From NCBI GenBank assembly GCA_036346395.1, contig CM070615.1, positions 10,731,534-10,795,533 on the forward strand: a stretch of DNA of 64,000 nt. Reading direction: 5' to 3'. The DNA comes from Hsuehochloa calcarea (lineage: Eukaryota > Streptophyta > Magnoliopsida > Poales > Poaceae). Position 1 is the first letter of the stretch. Every line of letters starts with the position of its first letter. Both the position numbers and the translations under genes were made by a program. Under the pieces are notes generated by a model, which did not search any database, had not been told where the DNA came from, and saw nothing but the letters and a program-made list of their open reading frames with translations. Shown here one piece after another: positions 1-10,252 of this stretch.

Positions 1-235
1 CCTTCTGGAATTTTTGGAGACAAATGCAGTGCATAAAAGTCTTTGAAAATTTTATATAAGGTTCTTCATCCAGTCAGCAGCCTCTAGTTAAAATTTCATA
101 ATTTTTGGAGCTTGTTTGCTACCTCAAACAAATTCCTCAAAAATCAGTATTTAAATTTAAACCCTAGTGGTTTTCACTGTTCCTTGGATTCGAATCGGAC
201 TCGGGCTCGAGCCACTTGACTCGGCCCAGTCAACT
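1..235 (+). repeat. Inverted fragment of long gypsy LTR
   Basis: This segment matches, as reverse complement, the region near 17850-18077 inside the chromovirus LTR at 13995-18384, with shared landmarks such as the run around the poly-purine-poor TTATATAAGG stretch and the GCTCGAGCC motif. It is therefore a piece of the same LTR family in the opposite orientation to every other copy in the window. It stops where a complete LTR terminus (TGTGAGACC) begins at 236. Either a related element inserted into it or the join is an assembly fold-back. Confidence 0.8.
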
Positions 236-2540
236 TGTGAGACCCCGGTTTATCCGGCTTGTAATGCTTAACCATCCATTCGGTCCTAGCATCACAAAAC
301 AGATAATCCGAGACTCGAGACATGTATACTTCCTGAATGCAAGATACACACCTCTTTACAAAGCTCATGCATCAATTCCATTCATCCACATAGAACCAAA
401 CACGTAATGTAATTATTAATAATATTAAACCAATCATTACAAAAGAGAGGCCAACCGCCAACAATAAAAGAGACAACCATAATTAAACAATGAAGCAAAG
501 TGCCATAAGATGGCTACAACAAAAGAGCCAATCGCTGTGCCTTTAACCCACAAGGCAACCGACCGACCGCCAAGCTAGTCGCCAAACCCAAGCACATCTC
601 ACAAAAGTGAGGCCCTTGGGACTCACCTTCTTCCCCAGAACAAAAGCAGCCAAGAAAAGCCAGTGAGTACTTTGAATGTACTGCAAGACTTACATGTGGA
701 ATAACAAACTCAGACATATACTACATGCAAGCTTAATCAATGTATAATGAGGTTTCATTTTAGCATAAAGCAAGTTTTCATTTGCAATAATATAATAGAT
801 TGAAAGCAATTTAACAAATCTGTTTTAATGTTCAAATAAGCGCAAAAGACAACAATATAACAAAGAGATAGAAAACAACAACAATCTCGAAGTGACTCGA
901 CCATTAGTCACCACAACAATAGCATGAATTACCCATTCATGCCAACCATGTCAAATTTTAATTTTAAAAGGTTGTAGTCTAACTCTTGCAAAACCTAACC
1001 AAGCGTGTCCATAACCTAGGACGAGGCTATTCGAATAGTTTTATCCTGCGCAGGTGTACCAACTTACCCACACGCCGCATCGCCTTTTGCCAAGCTATTA
1101 AGCACACTTCCTTAGTATGCCTGCAGACGGCTAAGTCCTACGAGACGCTTCCAATATTGTGAATTATTCATGAGCCGCCTGCATGGATAGAAACCCATAC
1201 GCTGTGTCGGGTCGGGCCCACCTCGGACAACTACCCTCACTGTAAAGCCCTGACAATCTGCGACGCCTCGAGGTGGAGAGTCCATCCCGAAACTCCACCA
1301 CCGCACACCCAACACAAGAACACAATTCCTTTTTCACACAACACACACAACGCTCCTCCTGCGACTCGAGATAACCCACGCCAAAGTACTAAGTCAAGAG
1401 AGGTCCCATATCCTCTCGCGTGGTTAGTACGCAAAAATGCTTGGAGAGTGTGACACAAGATGTTCGGTCCTTGTTGACTTAGGCAAGACAACCACAAACC
1501 CAATAACCCACCATCCAACCACTTGCCCAAGTCCAAATCAATTTTTCCATTTTCAGATTTTTGACTTTACAAATTAACAAAGCACAAAGTGCTGGACATA
1601 ATGGAAGAATAATAATTTTTGTGTGATCAAGACCATCGACTAAGTCGATGATCGCCAAAGCTACCGAACTAGGCATGGCTAAGCACAACGATTCAGTATT
1701 CTACTAAGTGACAAGAGTCCATCCATCGAACTCTAATCACAAAGAAATAACCTAGGCTCAAGTAGTAGAGAATAAACAACATCCTACAGATTATGCAACT
1801 ATAGGATCAACTAACCATAATTTAACACAAAGTAGCAATGCATACATACGATTGAATTCAAAATATTAAACTTGTAAAATAATAGGATTAACATGATCAA
1901 ACCGCTTGCTCGCTTGTTGTGGGTCAAGATGTTGCCGGGATCACTCTGTGATCAATGTGCTCTTCTGATCCTATCGAAAGAACCAAAAAGAACCAATAAG
2001 ACAAAAGAAACCGAAAAGATCCAACAGCCCACTTCAACAAAAGCTCTCAAATCTTTACAGTAGAAAGAGCATGATTTTTATGAACTAATGCAACAAGAAC
2101 CAATTGATTTGGATTCTTAATGCAAAAGATATGGCCAAAACAATTTTGCTCACTTTTATAAATCAAAAATGCTACTATTCATTAGCAAAATTTTCTGAGC
2201 TATACTGAGTCTGGAAACATTTTTAAATTAAAGTCTAGTTAAAAACATAACCAACAAAATTTGAATCAACCAAAGGATTTGAAATGAAATAGTTATGCAT
2301 TTTACAAGTTATCACATTTTTCGCTTGATAAATAAATCCTTTCGGAAAATCGAAACTAAACCGACGTGGCGAACTCGGGGCGTTGACCTTGGATCCAACG
2401 GCCCAAACCCCGGCATACTGCGTCGCGCGCGCACGCGATTCACAAACCCTAAACGCCACCGTTGGATCCGGATCCAACGGCTCCACGGATCGGGACGTTG
2501 GGGCGGTCCGAGCTCACACGCATAAGAGCCGTTGATCTTG
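236..2540 (-). repeat. Partial long LTR, Tekay/Del-type gypsy, cut by gap
   Basis: It begins with the terminus TGTGAGACC shared with the LTRs at 13995 and 23679 and follows the same order of landmarks: AATGCTTAACCA, the CATAACCTAG block near 1010, the GAAAGAACCAAAA block near 1976, and the first GTTGGATCC module near 2462. It corresponds to roughly the first 2.5 kb of the 4.4-kb LTR and is lost in the gap at 2541. No internal element sequence is attached. It is more diverged from the two copies at 13995 and 23679 than they are from each other, so it belongs to a separate insertion. There is no gene in this stretch. Confidence 0.85.
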
Positions 2541-2640
2541 NNNNNNNNNNNNNNNNNNNNNNNNNNNNNNNNNNNNNNNNNNNNNNNNNNNNNNNNNNNN
2601 NNNNNNNNNNNNNNNNNNNNNNNNNNNNNNNNNNNNNNNN
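2541..2640. other. Assembly gap of 100 N
   Basis: Exactly 100 N, the usual placeholder for a gap of unknown size. By comparison with the right LTR of the Sirevirus (33092-35031), about 540 bp of the left LTR is missing here, along with the join to the gypsy LTR on the left. The order of the two sides depends on scaffolding. Confidence 0.99.
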
Positions 2641-2980
2641 ATAATCGATCTCTTTAGGTTTTACCAAAGAAGTGCTCAAACCCTAGAAATATGAAAAACT
2701 TGATCCACAACTTGCTTGTGGGGGATTGAAGATCTAGATGGTTCTAAAAGTATTCCCACACATCAAAGCAAGGTAAATGAGGTCAAGAGACCAACCAAAA
2801 TCAAGCGGATCAAGGAAGCACCACAATCATCAAAAGAGAGAAGAAAGCAAATGAGACTTCACCAAAGAACAAGCATCCATGAATTGATTGATTCAATGTG
2901 ATACTTGTCAAAGCCACTCCCTCAAGGAGGACAAGAGCTCAATCAAAGAGCACACATACAAATCTCTCCAAACCCTAGCC

Positions 2981-3016
2981 TCTCCTCTCCTCTCCTCTCC
3001 AAACCCTAACCCTAAC
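2981..3016. repeat. TCTCC microsatellite plus telobox
   Basis: Four TCTCC units are followed directly by AAACCCTAACCCTAAC, which resembles the plant telomere repeat and the telo-box promoter element. The same pair recurs in the right LTR at 33970-34005, so it is a fixed part of the LTR, 60-100 bp on the transcribed side of the TATA box. Confidence 0.85.
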
Positions 3017-3074
3017 AAGGGATTTTGCAAATGAGGGCTCAAGTGCTTCAAAGGGTTTTACACCTCCCCCCTTT

Positions 3075-3084
3075 CTATTTATAG
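3075..3084 (-). promoter_or_regulatory. TATA box of Sirevirus LTR
   Basis: The minus strand reads CTATAAATAG, a strong plant TATA box, at the same place in both LTRs (right copy at 34064-34073). Transcription would run leftward. In the 5' LTR this copy's partner would drive the element. Confidence 0.7.
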
Positions 3085-4015
3085 GAGAGGCCTAGGGTTT
3101 CACTCATGGGCTCCCATTAAGGCCCACACACAAATGGGATACACACACAAACATCTATTGAAGCAATCGCCTGCTTCACCACGTCTAAGTTGATCAGCGC
3201 CTCTCATCATGTCGGCAAGTCTCTCCTGTTCGAATCCCATCGGAACCTCGGAAGGACTTGCACCAACTTCCGTACCGCCTGATCCAACCAACTGCAACGA
3301 ACTGCCCGTTCGATCCATCTTGCCCATTCTGCACCATGCTTGAGTCACACGACCTCACCCGGCATCCATGATCATTCTGGACCTCAGCTCTCCAAGCGTA
3401 GTCCCGATCCACCTCACCGTTGACGTCGTTGACCTGCAAGCCACCTGCACAACAATAGACAAGGAAATCGTCTCCGGGAACAAGTTCTTCACAACTTGAC
3501 CCACGTTAGTTCAACAAGGCAATAAGAAACAATAAAGCATTGAAATCCTTACATAAATCACATTCAAATCACAACAATGCCAAAAAGGCCAAGTTCCAAG
3601 TGATTGGCGATCTGACTGCCCCATACGGCCAGTCCGACCGATTTCAGGCCGGTCGGACCGATTCCATAACGGCGGTCGGACCGCCCGAAAAGACTTAGCT
3701 AAATTTTCATCTCGAAAATCCGAAACCTTCTGGAATTTTCAAATGAATAGAAGTTTTGACTGGGAGCTCCAAAAATTATGTGACCACAACCAGGCGACTC
3801 CCCTCACTTGCCTACACAACCTATTTTTGGCTCAGCTTCAAAATACAATTTGAACCATATCCGGTCGGACCGGCAAGCACTACGGGTCGGACCGCTCCAC
3901 GGCGGTCTGACAGAACTGAAGCAAACCCGAAAACGCGAGATTTTGCAAACCAACAAAGCCATTGCCAATTGACTTATCATCCTAAGATCATGCACATATC
4001 CCCACGATATCCACA

Positions 4016-4030
4016 ATCTCCCCCTTGATG
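4016..4030 (-). promoter_or_regulatory. Polypurine tract of Sirevirus
   Basis: On the minus strand a purine run (CAAGGGGGAGAT) lies immediately before the LTR start TGTGGATATC. This is the expected primer for plus-strand DNA synthesis and confirms both the element's orientation and the LTR boundary at 4015. Confidence 0.85.
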
Positions 4031-5378
4031 AGCACATTGGCAATTTCCCAGAAAATGTAGTTTTACGGTTTGAAAAGTAAAAAATTCACAGTTTTCACGC
4101 AAAGGCACAACTTTATCCATAAGCAAGAAAAAGCCTAGGAAACGACCAAGCTGGCTTAAGAATAGCATAAGCAAGTGAGATAAGGCAATAAGAGCACAAG
4201 AAGTTTTAATTTCTAGAAAGTAGCCAAAAATCTCACTTAGGTCCATATGAAAGACAAATGTTCTATTTGACCTTTGATCATTGTGAGTCTTCTAGAATTG
4301 CAAATATAATCAGAAAAGGCAATAAAACCAAGAGACTCAACTCACTATGATCACCAATTTTCAGAAGGTTCATTTTTCCTTTATGAATCCAAAAGCTCCA
4401 AAACAACATTTTCCTCAATCTTTCTCCCCCTTTGACAATGAATTCATCCAGATGCAAAGGAAAAGATAGAGTAGAAAGAAATGACTTTATTTTTGAACTT
4501 TAGCAAAAAGGAGCCATGACCATTATCCATGTAGATAGTACAAGTATTATACCAAGCTATATTAAGGAAAGAAGCTATGTTCAATCATGGCAAAACATGT
4601 ACAACAAAGCTAAGACCAAAATAGCAATAACCCGAGATTAAAAGAATTAATACCATGAAAAGTTGCTCAAGATCAAAGTTTCACTAAAAGCATCCAAAAA
4701 AATGAGTCAAGCCATGTCTATAAATAAAAAGAGACCCAAAACTGGAACTGAGGCATTCTGAGCATTAAGAGTTCAAATATGAAGCAATATATTCAAGCAC
4801 TTAGCATTTTGAGCATTTTTCTAAAAAGGATTTTTTTCATTGTGCTAGATCTCAAGCCTTGCCGCGACCATCTCAAGCATGAAGCTTAAAAGAGTGGTCT
4901 AGGTCATCCAAAACTCCCCCTGAGTTCATGCCTAGTGCAATGGCAAGCAGTCTCATGAGAAAGGATTGATGAGATCAGTTTTTTCGCACATAAAAACTCG
5001 TTCTACATTTGCTTGACTTAAGAAATAACAAAGCTCATTTTACATCTCAAAATAAGTTCAAGACTCAATTTAACCTATATGACATGGCATGAATCATAAG
5101 AGGATCACTAGCGCAAAACTAGTCACAAGATTCAACAAGACATGATTTGATTCAATTTGCTCACAGATATAAAGCTAGCAAGGCAAAAGCTAAACTAAAC
5201 AAGAAGAGCCATAAAAGAAGTCTAGCAGACTATCACTTGATATGACAAGGTATAGAGTATGAGATCGAGCCATACAAGGATAATAATCAAAGCTCCACAA
5301 GTTTTATTATACAATGCAAGATATTTGAATTGAAAAATGCATTATGATACAAAGAATGCAAAAAGAGCAAATTCCCCC
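4016..5378 (-). other. Sirevirus 3' non-coding region
   Basis: About 1.36 kb between the RNase H stop and the 3' LTR. I find no convincing reading frame. It is A-rich on the plus strand and contains further purine-tract-like motifs on the minus strand near 4420-4440, 4911-4922 and 5370-5380, each a GGGGGA core in similar surroundings. Long 3' regions with repeated polypurine motifs are a known trait of Sireviruses. Confidence 0.6.
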
Positions 5379-5669
5379 TCAAAATAGCCCAATAGGACTA
5401 ATAACCCCTAACTCTCCACGCAAAGCAGCAAAACGAGAAGAATCAAGCGCTTTAGTGAAAATATCTGCAAACTGTTGCTCTGACTCTACAAAGTGAAACA
5501 CAACATCACCCTTCTCAACATGGTCTCTAAGAAAATGAAATCGAATATCAATGTGTTTAGTCCTGGAATGTTGCACTGGGTTTTTGGCAATATTTATGGC
5601 AGAAGTGTTGTCACAGAAAAGAGGAACACTTCTCAAGGATAACACATAGTCCTGTAGCGTAGATAAAAT

Positions 5670-5672
5670 CTA
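5670..5672 (-). other. In-frame TAG stop in Sirevirus RNase H
   Basis: The only stop in the frame between the integrase core and the pol terminus. Translation either side is collinear and in the same frame, so a single base change (TGG to TAG) explains it. The copy is inactive as read unless this is a sequencing error. Confidence 0.8.
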
Positions 5673-8014
5673 GAGGACCTGAGAGCAACCAATGGCTGCA
5701 GCTACATACTTGGCCTCGGCTGTGGACTGTGCAACAGAAGACTGTTTTCTAAAAGACCAAGAAACAAGAGATGTGCCCAAGAAATGACAAGTGCTAGAAG
5801 TACTCTTCCTATCCACTCTACAACCCGCAAAATCAGCATCAGAAAAAGCTCGAATTGAGAGAGCAAAAGAAGAATAATACCAGAGTCCAAAGTCAAGAGT
5901 ATCTTGAAGGTACCTGAAGATGCATCGTACTGCTTGACGATGAGAAGCACGAGGGGAAGCCTGAAAGCGAGCGCACAGACATACGGTAAATTGTATGTCC
6001 GGCCTCGACGCTGTGAGATAGAGGAGGGAGCCAATCATTCGGCGGTACTCCTTCTGGTCCACGGGCTCTCCATCCTCATCAGGGTCCAGCACGGTGGTTG
6101 TAGCAATGGGAATAGACATTGGCCTACTGCTTCCCATATTGAAGCGCCGAAGAAGGTCCTTTGTATACTTACTCTGGTGAACGAAGGTGCCTTCTTTCAG
6201 TTGCTTGACTTGAAGACCAAGGAAGAATGTCAATTCTCCCATCATGCTCATCTCGAACTCACTGCTCATAGAATCTGAAAATCTGGACACCAAAGCATAA
6301 GAAGAACCACCGAATATAATATCATCCACATAAATCTGAACCAACAAAAAATCACTGCCATGCCTGAGAGTGAATAAAGTTTTATCAACCATTCCCATTT
6401 TAAAATCATTTTCAAGCAAGAAACTCTTAAGCCTGTCATACCAAGCTCTAGGAGCTTGCTTCCATCCATACAAGGCTTTAGAGAGTTTAAAAACATGGTT
6501 TGAAAATTTATGATTTTCAAAACCAAGTGGTTGCTTGACAAAGACTTCTTCTTCTATGAAACCATTCAAGAAAGCACATTTAACATCCATTTGAAAAAGC
6601 TTGAAACCCTTGGAAGTTGCAAATGCTAATAAAATGCGAATGGCTTCCAATCTAGCAAAGGTCTCTTCAAAGTCGAAGCCTTCTACTTGGCAATAACCTT
6701 GAGCTACGAGTCTAGCCTTATTGCGAACAACCAACCCATCCTCACTTTGCTTATTTTTAAAAATCCATTTTGTTCCAATAACATGAGAAACAGAAGGACG
6801 CTCAACTAAGGTCCAGACTTTGTTTCTTTCGAAATTTTCAAGCTCTTCATGCATGGCATTGACCCAAGAGGCATCGGATAAAGCATGGGTGATATCTCGG
6901 GGTTCAAAAGAAGCGAAAAAAGTAGAATGTGCATGAGAATCAGGAGAAATAAACCTGGAGCGAGTGACTCGCTCTTGAAGATCCCCAATCATCTGCTCAG
7001 GTGGATGTTGTCGCTGAATGTGAAGAGGTGCTCCTGGTGCAGAAGTGGCCTCTACCCCATGAGTTGTAGAGGTAGGAACAGAGCCACTCAGGTCGTCGGT
7101 AAAGATAGGAGGAGGCTGCTCAGCTGAACCTGGAGTAGTAGAAGCAGGCTCTCCAACCATCTCAGAGGTGATTGGAGGATGGATCAGGTCCTCATCCCCA
7201 GAGTCATTGTCGACGAAGATGCTTCCACGAATGTCAGGAACTTGTGAACCTGTAGCATCGGGTCTAGTACCAGGACTAGCCTCATCAAAAGTGACTTCGC
7301 AAGTTTCAACAATTTTGTTAGAGTCAAAATTAAACACGCGATAGCCACGAGAATGAGTAGGATATCCAAGAAACATGCCATTAGAACATCTAGATTCAAA
7401 TTTATCAAGGTTGCCATGTTTAAGAATGAAGCACTTGCAACCAAAATTCTTGAAATGAGAGACTTTGGGCGAATGACCAAATCTAAGCTCATAAGAGGTC
7501 TTCCCAACCACAGATCTCAAGAAAACCCTATTGGAGATATAACAAGCAGTAGAGATCGCCTCAGTCCAAAATCTCCTAAGAGTAGAATGCTCATCTAGCA
7601 TGGTCCGAGCCATCTCTACAAGGGTTCTGTTCTTCCTCTCTACAACACCATTCTGCTGGGGAACTCTAGGAGAAGAAAACTGATGCTCAATTCCCCTATC
7701 AGTGCAGAAGGTAGAAAAAGAAGAGTTATTGAATTTTGTCCCATTGTCACTCCTAATGGCTCTCAAAGCTCCAGGAATATCAACAGCAAGTCTAAGGACC
7801 AATTCTCTAAAGAAGCCAAATGCCTCGTCCTTAGAAGCGGGAAAATAAACCCAAGAATACCTGGAGAAATCATCCACAACCACCAGCACATACCATTTCC
7901 CACCAGCTGACTGAACTCTAGAAGGACCAACAGTGTCTAAGTGCGAAGTACATCACACATCCATCCATCATCATCACCAAGGTAAGAGGTGGGTGGGAAG
8001 CAGACACCATCTTA

Positions 8015-8019
8015 CCATG
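8015..8019. repeat. Target site duplication, left copy (CCATG)
   Basis: CCATG lies immediately left of the LTR terminus TGTAACACC at 8020 and is repeated exactly at 30952-30956, right of the other LTR. This perfect 5-bp duplication defines the insertion into Sirevirus pol. Confidence 0.95.
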
Positions 8020-10232
8020 TGTAACACCCTGACTATAAGGAAGTCAAGATGTCACCTACAACCACTACTCTTTAGAAGAATAACCATGACAAGGTGAAGC
8101 AAGTAGTAAGATTATACGAAAACAAGAATTCATCATCAAGTTTAATCAATGGAATGGAAATAAACAATTCTGAGGGATACGATAGTTATGACCAAACTGG
8201 CTTATTACAATTCAACACAAGTCATAATTAACGACAGTAAAAGCCCTCAAAATGTTTGGTTTATGGTAGTGAGTGCATCGTGATGAACTACCCTCCACAA
8301 GATCATTCTTCCTTGTCATTTACCTAAATAAGACAATAAAGCAAGAATGAGCCAAAGACTCAGCAAGTAACTGTATGAAACAATCAAACATACCATGAGC
8401 AATATATCACAATCATAATTTGAACAATTTACTGGAAACGAATTTATGAATGGATGAAGTGGAATGATGCATTGAAGGATATGGACATATTGCAGCATAT
8501 ACCGGTATAGCGAGTGAAACACCCGTCGGTGTTCACTTAGAGTAACCGTATGAAGAGCGTTTCATACGGTAGTCCAACGTGGCCCACATTGGAATGGTGG
8601 ACTCACGTAACGTGGCCCACATTGGAATGGTGGACTCACGTACCCATTCTGGAATTGATGGGATTTTCAAGTGCCCATACTGGAATTGATGGGTCTTACA
8701 AATGTAATTTATGCATGTCATGATGTGAATTCATGGCAAGATTGAATAATACTCATAAATGAAAAGGTACACATGGCATTCATCTACAAGTACGAACAAA
8801 TATATTCATTCATTCACACATCACATAATGCATCAAACATAGTATACAAGTTACTTGCGAGATATCAACATCATGAATAAAGCACAAGAACATTCATGTA
8901 AACAATATATCATTATGCATTCCTTTGAATTCAACACGGTTAACCTCTGAAGACTTGCCTTTCGCGTTGTGACTCGATAGCAGGCAACGGAGGTGTTCCC
9001 ACACATGATGCCTCGCCGCCTACACAAGCATGTTCCCAAAATAAGAACAACGATATAACACTGCTTCCGGTGTTCTACAATAACCCCTGACTATCCAATA
9101 TACCGCATAGACCCTAATTGAAAATAAACTATCCAGCCAGATTTCAGCCCTTCTGAGCAGCGGTACGAGAAAAAGCATATTTAATTATCTAGAACTCGAA
9201 ACGATACGGAACCAGTGCCCAATGAAACATAACGCACAACACTACGAAACTCTAGTTGGCGGGATCCTTTGATTCGGCCAATACAGAGGTCTAAACAACA
9301 GATGAAAACACTAGCAGTTATGTGCCCAGAATTCAGAACAGTGGCAAAGAAAATATCATAACTTTCATTCCACTGATCCAATGGGGGTGATCTTTATCAG
9401 CTTTGAAAGATAATTTAAAGGGCTACAATAACTTATTTGGGTGAAGATTCTGATTCGGTCTCTAATTTGAACAAAAACGAGGGACAAACCTACTGACCTC
9501 AGTTTTTAGACAGATTGGACAGTTCGTATTCAAAAATTCATATCTCCCAAACTACTGATCGGATTTTCCTGATCTCGGTGCCAAAAGAAAGCTAACGAAA
9601 CCAGGAACAAATCTATAGAAGGGCAAAACCCCAAATTCGGCCTCTAAAGTACTGTAACAAGCCGCGCAACATTCTGATCCAATCTGTAATTTCTGGAACT
9701 CTAATCCGACGCGAATCAAATGGTCTCTACCGCAACAAAAATCGATCAAACAAATAACCGGGGTGCTCGTTACCCTTGAAGACCCGTAGCACGACGAAGA
9801 ACCACTCCCCGCTGGTCTCCCTTCTTCTTCCTTGGCCGGCCACACCACAGCGAGCACCCGGCGAGGAAGCGGCCCGCCGGAGGACAGATTGGTGAAGGAA
9901 CGCCCGGGGATCTTGGAGAGCAACCTCGGGAGCACCAATGGCGGCGTCCGGGGCGGCGCCCAACCAGGAGGAGGCGCTAGCAATGGAGGTGGAGAGGGAG
10001 GGGTGGCGGCAAGGTGGGAGGGAGGGGAGAGAGGCGGCTAGGGTTGGGGAGGGCACCTCCCCCCTTTTAAGTGGCCGGCTCTTCCCTCTTGGGCCGGCCT
10101 GGGTCGCAGCCCACGGCCCAGGTTGGCGAATTTTTACAAATCTCCCCTCCGAAGACTAATTTTTCTGATTTAAATCTCGTCTTTCACTCCTTCGACCTTC
10201 TTTTCTTACTAATTGCGATTCGGGATATTACA
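8020..10232 (-). repeat. 3' LTR of non-autonomous gypsy-type element
   Basis: 2213 bp, TGTAACACC...GATATTACA on the plus strand, with a near-identical partner at 28735-30951 and a related LTR at 60168-62340. The GC-rich part at 9770-10110 carries open frames that are low-complexity and unlike known proteins. A possible weak TATA-like element (minus strand ACTTAAAAGG, about 10063-10072) lies where the 60168 LTR has a clear TATA box. Confidence 0.93.
8576..8641. repeat. 33-bp tandem duplication in LTR
   Basis: Two adjacent copies (8576-8608 and 8609-8641), starting AACGTGGCCCACATTGG. The duplication is also present in the right LTR near 29289-29354, but the related LTR at 60168 has a single unit near 60775-60810. 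It therefore arose in this subfamily before the insertion. Confidence 0.85.
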
Positions 10233-10252
10233 TTCTACCCCCCTTAACAGGA
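10233..10252 (-). promoter_or_regulatory. Polypurine tract of non-autonomous element
   Basis: The minus strand reads TAAGGGGGGTAGAA directly before the LTR. Position and purine content match a plus-strand primer, and the 60168 element has the equivalent at 62341-62356. Confidence 0.75.

Larger units (their letters stand above)
2641..4015 (-). repeat. 3' LTR of Sirevirus (left copy, truncated by gap)
   Basis: Matches the right LTR from about 33630 to 35031 over its full visible length and ends with the terminus ATATCCACA, next to a polypurine tract. It includes a TATA box (3075-3084), a (TCTCC)4 run (2981-3000), a telomere-like box (3001-3016) and clusters of palindromic GGTCGGACCG units near 3610-3685 and 3860-3910. 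It lacks a 36-bp unit found in the right copy near 34884. Confidence 0.92.
5379..8019 (-). pseudogene. Sirevirus pol, 3' part: integrase, RT, RNase H
   Basis: Carries the downstream two-thirds of a copia polyprotein. Within the main 739-codon open stretch (7889 to 5670) the integrase D-D-E residues are visible at about 6, 48 and 84. The chromatin/hinge region follows, then RT with the MDVK aspartate near 435 and the catalytic YVDD at 520-523, then RNase H with a SDAD motif and the E of TAEAKY. A single TAG at 5670-5672 replaces the usual Trp after the CSQVL motif. Beyond it the same frame continues through the RNase H tail (CDNTSA, HIDIR) to 5379. Near 7930-7990, between the zinc-finger end and the integrase core, a GATG-rich stretch replaces conserved residues. 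The polyprotein continues at 30957 on the far side of the insertion. Confidence 0.92.

Noticed and set aside
3001..3016. True telomere or interstitial telomere tract
   Set aside because: Only about two units, and present in both LTRs of the same element, so it is an LTR motif.
9552..10056. Open frames of 109-143 aa in the LTR
   Set aside because: Repeated in all three related LTRs at equivalent places (30322-30775, 61799-62032) with frame-breaking differences, so not conserved as protein.
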